A stretch of DNA of 8,507 nucleotides from Akkermansia sp. (lineage in GTDB: Bacteria > Verrucomicrobiota > Verrucomicrobiia > Verrucomicrobiales > Akkermansiaceae), in NCBI GenBank assembly GCA_017555465.1, contig JAFZGH010000047.1, positions 1 through 8,507 on the forward strand, given 5' to 3'. The notes under the pieces were generated by a model that was not told the origin of the DNA, did no database searches, and saw only the letters and a list, made by a program, of their open reading frames with translations. The position numbers and the translations under genes are program-made. Every line of letters begins with the position of its first letter. Position 1 is the first letter of the stretch. Of this stretch, positions 1 to 5,422 are shown in pieces.

Positions 1-1
1 C

Positions 2-517
2 CGCGCCATTGCCACCCAGGGCGACCCTGAAGCCCAGCTGCAACTGGCCAAGTGCTATGATTTCGGCAAAGGTGTAGACCAGAATATGCAGGAAGCCGTC
101 ATGTGGTACACCCGCTCGGCAGAGGGAGGCAATTCCAACGCGCAGGACAACTTGGGCACCTGCTATATCTCCGGCACAGGAGTCGAGCAGAACATGGAAA
201 AAGCCTTCTACTGGTACAACCGTGCCGCAGCCGCCGGCAATGCCTCCGCATTGAACAACCTGGGGCTCTGCTACCGCAACGGCGAGGGTACACCCAAGGA
301 TGACATCATGGCAGCAGCCTGCTTCCTCAAAGCCGCTGAAATGAACAATGCCAACGCGCAATACAACCTGGGACGTTGTTTTTTCCACGGCCTGGGCGTG
401 CCGGGAGATGAACAGATGGCTCGCGAATGGATTAGCAGAGCAGCTGCCCAGGGCCACAAAAACGCGACTCTGTTCATTCAGGACAACAACTGGCAACAAC
501 TTCCGGCAATGCCGTAA
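2..517 (+). CDS. Sel1-repeat (TPR-like) protein, 3' part only
   Basis: The reading frame is open from the left edge, so the true start lies outside the window; 171 residues and a TAA stop are visible. The visible part is four back-to-back 36-residue Sel1 repeats (visible residues 13-48, 49-84, 85-120, 121-156), each of the form LG.CY..G.GV.....A..W...AA..G...A, plus a short tail ending LPAMP. Sel1 repeats fold as paired helices that stack into a solenoid and normally serve as protein-protein scaffolds; no enzymatic motif is visible. Every repeat has Cys just before the aromatic residue (C18, C54, C90, C126). Because the N-terminus is missing, I cannot say whether it is secreted or fused to another domain. 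The next gene starts 44 nt downstream with its own -10 box, so the two are probably separate units. The family call is sure; the biological role is unknown. Confidence 0.93.
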   Translation, partial: RAIATQGDPEAQLQLAKCYDFGKGVDQNMQEAVMWYTRSAEGGNSNAQDNLGTCYISGTGVEQNMEKAFYWYNRAAAAGNASALNNLGLCYRNGEGTPKDDIMAAACFLKAAEMNNANAQYNLGRCFFHGLGVPGDEQMAREWISRAAAQGHKNATLFIQDNNWQQLPAMP

Positions 518-532
518 TTTAAACTTTTTCCG

Positions 533-565
533 GCATGGGAGACAGGTGTATAATACCTCCCATGC
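533..565. repeat. 9-bp inverted repeat bracketing the -10 box and the MFS start codon
   Basis: GCATGGGAG at 533-541 is perfectly complementary to CTCCCATGC at 557-565, with 15 bases between the arms. The -10 hexamer lies in the gap and the right arm contains the ATG at 562. It could be an operator, or a hairpin masking the start codon in transcripts that read through from the Sel1 gene. Roughly one perfect 9-bp repeat with a short gap is expected by chance in a window this long, so the position is the main argument. Confidence 0.4.
549..554 (+). promoter_or_regulatory. Candidate -10 box (TATAAT) of the LplT-like MFS gene
   Basis: A perfect TATAAT sits at 549-554, seven bases before the ATG at 562. 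The -35 region is weak: a T-rich TTTTTC at 525-530 with an 18-bp spacer. If used, transcription would begin at or within a base or two of the ATG, giving a leaderless mRNA, and the in-frame ATG at 535 would lie upstream of the transcript. A 9-bp inverted repeat (533-541 and 557-565) brackets the box. Confidence 0.5.
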
Positions 566-1827
566 AAACACTGGCAAATGCACCTGATAAAACACCGTGG
601 GGGTCTTTCTGGAGCCTCACGGTGATTCAGTCCATGAACGCCCTGAATGAAAAGGGCGTTCAGTTCCTGCTCATTGGTCTGGGCATCTGGATGGCCATGG
701 AGCTGCAATACTCGCTCTCCGTGCTGATTGTGCTGCCCTTTGTCCTCTTTTCTCCGCTGGGTGGGTGGCTGGCAGACCGCTGGTGCAAAACCCGCCTGCT
801 GCAGGCCATGGTGCTGCTGCAGGTCTTTGTGCTGGCGGGCATGAGTGTGGGGCTCTGGCAGGAAAACCTCAGCATTGCCATTTTCTGCTTCGCCATATTC
901 TGCGTGCAGGCCATGTTCTTCAGCCCTGCCAAAAAGGGGCTGACCAAAGACATCGTCGGCTCGCGCAACATCGGCTTTGCCAGCGGAGTCATGGAAATCT
1001 CCACCATGCTGGCCCTGCTCGTGGGGCAGATCGGCGCGCTCTACCTCATCTACACCCTGCTCAAGCTCTGGGGGCCGGATTCAGGCTGGCAGGCGGCTGC
1101 CCTGCCCTGCGCCTGCTGCACCGTGGGGGCAGTGGTTGTCTACATCATGAGCCTGTTCATGCCGCGCTACCCCGCCCAGAGCACGCGCCCCTTCAGCTGG
1201 AATCTGCTCTGGTGCCATTTCAGCCAGCTGCGCATGCTCTGGCAGAACAAGGTGCTGCGCAACAGTGAAATCGGCATCGGATTCTTCTGGTTTCTTGCCA
1301 GCGTCATGATGCTCATCGTGCTGCAAATGGCGGCAGAGGCCAACCCCGTACAGAGCAAGGCCGATTTCCTGCAGGTTCTCGGGCAGCAGAAGGATTCCGC
1401 CCTGCTCTTTGCCTGGCTCAGCGGCGGCTCCATCAGCGGCGGGCTCTGCGCCTCCATCATCTGCGCACGCAGAATCCGCGCCTGGGTGGCCACTGCCGGC
1501 GGAATCGGCATGACCCTGGGGTGCATCGCGCTTGCGCTGCTTCCCTACGGCTCCCCACTGTTTTTTGCAGCGCTCACCTTCACCGGCTTTACCGCCGCCG
1601 GCTACCTGGTTCCGCTCAATGCCCTGCTGCAAGACCGCGCCGATAACGACAAGCGGGGCGATGTCATTGCCGCCGGCAACCTCATCGACTGCGGGCTGGG
1701 CATTGTGGCCGTGCTGCTGCAGGGCACGCTGAAGGCAGCGGGCATGTCCCCGCAGTGGCAGTGCGGCATGCTGGCCCTGTGCAGCGCGCTGGTAGCCACT
1801 TTCATCATCCGCCACACAAAGGCGTGA
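562..1827 (+). CDS. MFS transporter, LplT-like (lysophospholipid transporter family)
   Basis: A 421-residue, strongly hydrophobic protein with about 12 predicted membrane segments and a major-facilitator loop (GGWLADRWCK, residues 67-76). Two regions resemble the lysophospholipid flippase LplT: FSPAKKGLTKDIVGSRNIG with GVMEISTM.A.LVG (about 120-155) matches the SPAK.G..GEL...K...ANGLMEAST pattern, and PLNALLQDRA (351-360) matches the PLNALLQ motif. LplT moves lysophospholipids across the inner membrane for re-acylation by Aas; no acyltransferase gene or fused domain is visible here, so the substrate is an inference. I chose ATG 562 over the in-frame ATG 535 because a TATAAT box lies at 549-554, between the two. 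The extra nine residues (MGDRCIIPP) look like untranslated promoter sequence. Confidence is high for MFS and moderate for LplT-like. Confidence 0.85.
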   Translation: MQTLANAPDKTPWGSFWSLTVIQSMNALNEKGVQFLLIGLGIWMAMELQYSLSVLIVLPFVLFSPLGGWLADRWCKTRLLQAMVLLQVFVLAGMSVGLWQENLSIAIFCFAIFCVQAMFFSPAKKGLTKDIVGSRNIGFASGVMEISTMLALLVGQIGALYLIYTLLKLWGPDSGWQAAALPCACCTVGAVVVYIMSLFMPRYPAQSTRPFSWNLLWCHFSQLRMLWQNKVLRNSEIGIGFFWFLASVMMLIVLQMAAEANPVQSKADFLQVLGQQKDSALLFAWLSGGSISGGLCASIICARRIRAWVATAGGIGMTLGCIALALLPYGSPLFFAALTFTGFTAAGYLVPLNALLQDRADNDKRGDVIAAGNLIDCGLGIVAVLLQGTLKAAGMSPQWQCGMLALCSALVATFIIRHTKA

Positions 1828-1834
1828 TTCCTGC

Positions 1835-1863
1835 TTGTCATACCTCTTTCCATATGGTAGCAT
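1835..1863 (+). promoter_or_regulatory. Candidate promoter of the TolC-like lipoprotein gene
   Basis: TTGTCA at 1835-1840, a 17-bp spacer, then TAGCAT at 1858-1863 preceded by an extended -10 TGG (1855-1857). Expected transcription starts fall at about 1869-1871, two to four bases before ATG 1873, so the mRNA would be nearly leaderless. The first in-frame ATG (1864) abuts the -10 box and would not be transcribed. Two 8-bp palindromes overlap the -10 and start region. Confidence 0.6.
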
Positions 1864-1867
1864 ATGC
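1850..1867. repeat. Two adjacent 8-bp palindromes over the -10 box
   Basis: CCATATGG (1850-1857) and GCATATGC (1860-1867) are each perfect palindromes sharing the core CATATG. Their centres are exactly 10 bp apart, one helical turn, and together they cover the extended -10 element and the probable transcription start. This geometry suits a repressor binding as two dimers on one DNA face; no regulator gene is visible to link to it. Confidence 0.4.
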
Positions 1868-1872
1868 AGCGT

Positions 1873-3084
1873 ATGAAGCGTTCTATTGTGTTGTTAGCCT
1901 GTCTGCTCACCCTGCAAAGCTGCAGTCTGCAGGAACACATCTCCAAGGCTACCACCAGGCTGGAGGAGCAATATAACCAGATTAAAACCTGGGAACAGCT
2001 TCCCCAACGCACGATATCATGGTCGCAAGCTGTCGCCATGATGAAAAAGAACAATACGGAATACCTGCGGATTCAGCAGACAATTGCCAAGGCCGAACGC
2101 TCCGAAATGAGCGTCTACACAGACCTCATCCCCGGTGTCAGTTACTACAGCTATTTTAATTCAGCACTCAGTGAGCTGACCACCTCCATGAATGGGAACA
2201 ATATATCCCACCAGGTAAATGTCAATTTCTACCTGCCCACCCTCACTCAGCTTCCCTACCGTATCTACGCCAGCAAAGCCAGCACTTTTGCCGCCGTTAA
2301 AGCATTGGAAGGCAAAGAACGCGAACTGATTTCAAAACTTTACGCCAACCAGAGGAAACAGGCCCTCGCAGTCCGCCAGAAAGAACTGGAATCTCTCACC
2401 CCGGAGCAGAAGCCTGATTATCTGCGCACAGAAACAGGCGCGGAATTAGCTCAATGGCAGGAAATAGCCTCCTTACTGGGTGACTACAGCGCCCGGTGGC
2501 AGATTCTCCCGTCATCAGTTCCCAGATTCCGGTGGGCCAACTACCGGGACATCACCGGTTCGCTGGATTCGCTTATCGTCTGCCAGTTCGCGCTGAAGCT
2601 TGAACAAGCCAGAATGCAGCAGTACAGCATCGCGCTCCGTTATCTGCCAACAGTCAACACCAGTTTGTACAGTCCCCAGCTGTTCTCCTCCATGGGCGGC
2701 ACCTATTCCGGCACCTTCCTGGATATGGATGACACCACGCTCAACCTGAGCCTCAGTTATACACTGGACACCGATTTGCAGAACTGGAATCAATACCAGG
2801 ACAGCAAAGAAACATACGAGCTTCAGAAGCGCGAGACCCATGCAGAAATGATGAACCTCAAGCAAAAGTTGCTTTCCCTGAAAACCAGCATGGATGAATA
2901 TGCCGCCTGGCGCAGCTTCATGCACAAACGCATGGAACACCTGCGCACTGCCCCCACGGCCAATGCTCAAGAATACCTGGAAAACGAAACCACTCTGCAC
3001 GCCATGCAGAAAGAGCTCCTCAGTCAGGAGGCCTCCTCTATCGAATCCGAGGCCGCGCTCATTCTTCAATACGGGCTGCGTTAA
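1873..3084 (+). CDS. TolC-family (outer-membrane efflux protein-like) lipoprotein
   Basis: 403 residues from ATG 1873. The N-terminus MKRSIVLLACLLTLQSC is a lipoprotein signal peptide: basic start, hydrophobic core, lipobox LQS-C with C17 as the lipidated residue. The mature chain has the two-fold layout of outer-membrane factor proteins. First half: helix SWSQAVAMMKKNN.EYL (49-65), then a LIPGVSYYSYF strand and an NVNFYLPT strand (116-123) followed by a long helix. Second half: helix DSLIVCQFALKLEQAR (232-247), YLPTVNTSLYS (257-267), LNLSLSYTLDT (290-300), then a long charged coiled-coil-prone stretch to about 343. Members form trimeric channels for type I secretion or RND efflux. At 403 residues it is slightly short, and no periplasmic adaptor or inner-membrane pump gene is adjacent. 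ATG 1873 was preferred to 1864 on promoter position and the cleaner signal peptide. Overall similarity to TolC is by pattern and may be distant. Confidence 0.65.
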   Translation: MKRSIVLLACLLTLQSCSLQEHISKATTRLEEQYNQIKTWEQLPQRTISWSQAVAMMKKNNTEYLRIQQTIAKAERSEMSVYTDLIPGVSYYSYFNSALSELTTSMNGNNISHQVNVNFYLPTLTQLPYRIYASKASTFAAVKALEGKERELISKLYANQRKQALAVRQKELESLTPEQKPDYLRTETGAELAQWQEIASLLGDYSARWQILPSSVPRFRWANYRDITGSLDSLIVCQFALKLEQARMQQYSIALRYLPTVNTSLYSPQLFSSMGGTYSGTFLDMDDTTLNLSLSYTLDTDLQNWNQYQDSKETYELQKRETHAEMMNLKQKLLSLKTSMDEYAAWRSFMHKRMEHLRTAPTANAQEYLENETTLHAMQKELLSQEASSIESEAALILQYGLR

Positions 3085-3851
3085 CTACGCACATTCTTGA
3101 GGCAGCGTCCCAGAAGCTCAGGCAATCCCGGAACGCCATAGCCCTGCACCTCCATCAGGCGTTCCGCCTCGGTGCAGAACTCTGACTTCAGCAGTTCCAA
3201 TCGTTCCAGCGGCAGGCGCTCAGCCTCCAGTTGGTGAGGCGTCAGGTTTTTCTGCAAGCGCATTATCTGCAACGAGCGGTCTTCCAGGCGCTGCATCGCA
3301 GGCTTCAAATCAGGCATCACGGCAGCTGCAGAATCAGCATTAACTGCGCGGCGCAGCAGATAAATGATATCTTCCAGGCAATCCCCCCACTCTCCACAAC
3401 TACGCACGAGTGGTGTTTCATCCCGGCGGTCAGCCGCCAGAGAGCTGGACATGCTCATCTTATAAAAGCGGAACACCTGCATCAAATCCTCAGCACCGTA
3501 GGCATTCACCTCATTCAGGCGCTGCACCACGGGCATATACCCCTGCGTGATATGCATCAGATCCCGCATCGCCTGCTCCAGTTCGCGGCCTTCCTCAGCC
3601 GAGGTAATCGGTAACTGGCTCAAATGCGCGGTTTCGCGGTGCATATACTCCAACAGCGGCTTGAGCTCGCCAGCTACCTTGCGGCCGCTCTCCTGGTCAC
3701 TCACCGTGCGCAGCAGACGGCCGATTTCATGGGTCATTTCAATCATGCGGCGGCATACATCTACCGGGGTATCGGCAGTCTCCACCTGCCCCACCGCTAC
3801 AGGCAGGGCAAGCAACGGGCATATCCCCCATATATGGCGCAGCAGCATCAT
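3081..3851 (-). CDS. Exported helical protein of unknown function with an internal duplication
   Basis: I do not recognise this family. The 256-residue protein starts with a signal peptide (MMLLRHIWGICPLLALPVAVGQ; likely cut near residue 21) and is otherwise predicted to be all helix, rich in Leu, Arg, Glu and Met, so it is probably periplasmic. Residues 33-123 and 152-243 align to each other: C33/C152, LLR 46-48/165-167, S55/S174, V59/V178, LKP 63-65/182-184, L80/L199, then with one gap RL.EV..YG...L (111-123/231-243). It therefore appears to be two copies of a ~100-residue helical unit. A good promoter (TTGACA, 17 bp, TACAAT) ends eight bases before ATG 3851, so I chose that ATG over the GTG at 3857, which would lie upstream of the expected transcript start. 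Its stop codon overlaps that of the convergent TolC-like gene. Confidence 0.8.
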   Translation of the reverse strand: MMLLRHIWGICPLLALPVAVGQVETADTPVDVCRRMIEMTHEIGRLLRTVSDQESGRKVAGELKPLLEYMHRETAHLSQLPITSAEEGRELEQAMRDLMHITQGYMPVVQRLNEVNAYGAEDLMQVFRFYKMSMSSSLAADRRDETPLVRSCGEWGDCLEDIIYLLRRAVNADSAAAVMPDLKPAMQRLEDRSLQIMRLQKNLTPHQLEAERLPLERLELLKSEFCTEAERLMEVQGYGVPGLPELLGRCLKNVRS

Positions 3852-3859
3852 CTGCACTT

Positions 3860-3888
3860 ATTGTAACGGCCAAATGCCCCTCTGTCAA
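3860..3888 (-). promoter_or_regulatory. Strong candidate sigma70 promoter of the unknown exported protein
   Basis: Read on the - strand: TTGACA (3888-3883, perfect consensus), a 17-bp spacer, TACAAT (3865-3860, five of six consensus). The predicted transcription start, about 3853-3852, is one or two bases before the ATG at 3851, so this mRNA should be essentially leaderless. It is the best-matching promoter in the window. A 5-bp inverted repeat (CCCCT/AGGGG on the - strand, 3892-3877) encloses the -35 element and could be an operator. Confidence 0.7.
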
Positions 3889-3900
3889 GGGGGTAATGCA

Positions 3901-3938
3901 GAACAGGGTGCGCAGCGACATCGCCACGCACCCTGTTC
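3901..3938 (-). terminator. 12-bp perfect hairpin after mmdB, probable operon terminator
   Basis: GAACAGGGTGCG (3901-3912) is perfectly complementary to CGCACCCTGTTC (3927-3938). The 14-base centre can add a short GCG/CGC stem. It begins 21 bases past the mmdB stop and lies just upstream of the promoter of the next - strand gene, where it would insulate the two. There is no T-run after the stem on the - strand (TGCATTACC), so it may be a 3'-stabilising or Rho-assisted element rather than a textbook intrinsic terminator. Confidence 0.6.
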
Positions 3939-3959
3939 GTTATTGAATATCAATTATTA

Positions 3960-5354
3960 TTAATGACCGCTCAAAGTGGTGATATAGTAACCGGCGATAA
4001 CAGCGGTACCAATCACACCAGCCACATTCGGGCCCATGGCGTGCATGAGCAGGAAGTTCGTGCGGTCAGCCTGCTGGCCCACATTGTGGGACACGCGGGC
4101 TGCCATCGGCACGGCGGATACACCGGCAGAGCCGATAAGCGGGTTGATGGGGTTCTTGCGCCAGCCGGGAACCAGGTTCATGAGCTGGGCGCAGAGCAGA
4201 CCACACACCGTAGCCACGGCGAAGGCCACCACACCCAGAAGAATAATCATGAGGGTCTGCGGCTGCAGGAAGCGGGCGCCCTGCATGGTGAGGCCCACGG
4301 ACACACCCAGCAGGATGGTGGTGATGTTCATGAGCTCGTTCTGGGCGCAGCTCACCAGACGCTCGGTCACCTGGCATTCGCGCAGGAAGTTACCCAGCAT
4401 CAGCATACCCAGCAGCGGGGCTGCATCCGGGCAGAGCAGAATGGTGGTCAGCGTCACCACGAAGCAGAAGAACAGCTTCTCACCCTTGGAGACCTGGCGC
4501 AGGCTCTTCATCTTGATCTTGCGCTGGGCTTCCGTGGTGCAAAGCTTCATGAACGGCGGCTGAATCAGCGGCACCAGTGCCATGTAGGTGTAGGCAGCCA
4601 CGGCAATAGCCCCCAGCAGTTCCGGAGCCATCTTACTGGCCAAGAAGATGGAGGTGGGGCCGTCTGCACCACCGATGATGCCAATGGCCGCAGCCTGCCC
4701 CTTTGTGAAGCCGAGGCCCACGGCGCAGAGGAAGGTCATCGCCACACCACCCTGGGCAGCAGCGCCCAGCAGCAGCGACTTGGGAGAAGCCAGCAGCGGA
4801 CCGAAGTCCGTGAGAGCGCCCACGCCCATGAAGATGAGGGCGGGGAAGATTTCGCACTTGATACCGAGGCCCAGCCAGTCAAACAGGCCGCCCTCAGGCT
4901 TCAGGACGAGGTACTTCTTGGCAGCCTGACCGGTCACCTCCAGCTGGCCCTTGCCCACGGTCTTCACCTCCATTGTTTCAGCCATGGCTGCATCGTACTC
5001 AGCAGCCACCTCCGGGGCAAGCCCCTCGGTGCTCTGCTTGGCGGCAGGGTCGGTATATTCTGCCAGTGTAATGGAGAGGAAGCCCACGTCCTGCATTGTG
5101 GAGCGCGCCACCTTTCCATCTTCAATGGCGACCACTTCGCGCTGAGCCTGAGTAATGACCATGCCGTTGTCCGGGATATTGGCAATGAGGGCGCCGAACG
5201 CAATCGGCACCATCAGCAGCGGTTCAAACTGCTTCACCACACCCAGATACAGCAACACTGCCACAACACCCCACATCACATACATCTGCCAGGACATCTG
5301 GTAGATGCCCATGCCGGAGATGAAGTCCGCGAAGGAATTCAAAAGTTCTTGCAT
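3960..5354 (-). CDS. mmdB: Na+-translocating decarboxylase beta subunit (OadB/MmdB family)
   Basis: The 464-residue multi-pass membrane protein is the ion pump of the complex: it decarboxylates carboxybiotin in the membrane and couples this to Na+ export. Family motifs are intact: EIFPALIFMGVGALTDFGPLLA (168-189), GGADGPTSIF (228-237, with D231 matching the essential Asp203 of the Klebsiella enzyme), PDAAPLLGM (309-317), and INPLIGSAGVSAVPMAARVS (403-422), in which N404, G408, S413 and R420 match the functional Asn373, Gly377, Ser382 and Arg389. The end, FLLMHAMGPNVAGVIGTAV, is typical. Residues about 62-156 form a long polar, charged stretch between the N-terminal membrane segments and the core; the protein is longer than the usual ~375-435 residues. 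It is last in the operon, 68 nt after mmdC, with a hairpin and a TATAAT box in the gap. Whether the complex acts on methylmalonyl-CoA or oxaloacetate is decided by the carboxyltransferase, here an acyl-CoA type. Confidence 0.96.
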   Translation of the reverse strand: MQELLNSFADFISGMGIYQMSWQMYVMWGVVAVLLYLGVVKQFEPLLMVPIAFGALIANIPDNGMVITQAQREVVAIEDGKVARSTMQDVGFLSITLAEYTDPAAKQSTEGLAPEVAAEYDAAMAETMEVKTVGKGQLEVTGQAAKKYLVLKPEGGLFDWLGLGIKCEIFPALIFMGVGALTDFGPLLASPKSLLLGAAAQGGVAMTFLCAVGLGFTKGQAAAIGIIGGADGPTSIFLASKMAPELLGAIAVAAYTYMALVPLIQPPFMKLCTTEAQRKIKMKSLRQVSKGEKLFFCFVVTLTTILLCPDAAPLLGMLMLGNFLRECQVTERLVSCAQNELMNITTILLGVSVGLTMQGARFLQPQTLMIILLGVVAFAVATVCGLLCAQLMNLVPGWRKNPINPLIGSAGVSAVPMAARVSHNVGQQADRTNFLLMHAMGPNVAGVIGTAVIAGYYITTLSGH

Positions 5355-5359
5355 ATCTG

Positions 5360-5365
5360 ATTATA
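5360..5365 (-). promoter_or_regulatory. Candidate internal -10 box before mmdB
   Basis: A perfect TATAAT on the - strand ends five bases before the mmdB ATG at 5354. No convincing -35 element is found 16-18 bp upstream (the bases there are AGAGGT-like). It could give an extra leaderless transcript for the membrane subunit, or simply be an AT-rich patch in front of the start codon. Confidence 0.3.
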
Positions 5366-5384
5366 ATGCGTTGTTAGAGTCCAC

Positions 5385-5408
5385 CTCTGCACCCGGCCGG
5401 GCGCAGAG
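5385..5408 (-). promoter_or_regulatory. 24-nt hairpin between mmdC and mmdB
   Basis: On the transcribed strand the RNA can form a continuous 10-bp stem (CUCUGCGCCC paired with GGGUGCAGAG, one G-U pair) closed by GGCC. The G-U pair corresponds to the only mismatch in the DNA palindrome. No U-run follows (GTGGACTCTAACAACGC), so it is not a standard terminator. Its position in a 68-nt gap suggests an RNA-processing or stability element that sets the subunit ratio. Confidence 0.5.
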
Positions 5409-5422
5409 CCTGCAAGCGCAAC

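Noticed and set aside
504..529. CGGC-AAT-GCCG followed by a T-rich stretch at the end of the Sel1 gene, as an intrinsic terminator
   Set aside because: The stem is only 4 bp and lies inside the coding region, and the T-run is ten bases further on, so the match is weak.
535..561. Alternative earlier start (ATG 535) for the MFS gene
   Set aside because: The -10 box lies between the two ATGs, and the added residues (MGDRCIIPP) are atypical for the N-terminus of this family.
1081..1863. A 260-codon open frame on the - strand opposite the MFS gene
   Set aside because: The product is Ala/Gly/Gln/His-rich with no motif, while the + frame encodes a coherent 12-segment transporter.
3963..5360. A 465-codon open frame on the + strand opposite mmdB
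   Set aside because: It mirrors the pump gene almost end to end and its product is His/Gln/Gly-rich low-complexity sequence. It is a by-product of GC-rich codon choice (few TTA, CTA and TCA codons on the sense strand); the sense frame has clear family motifs.
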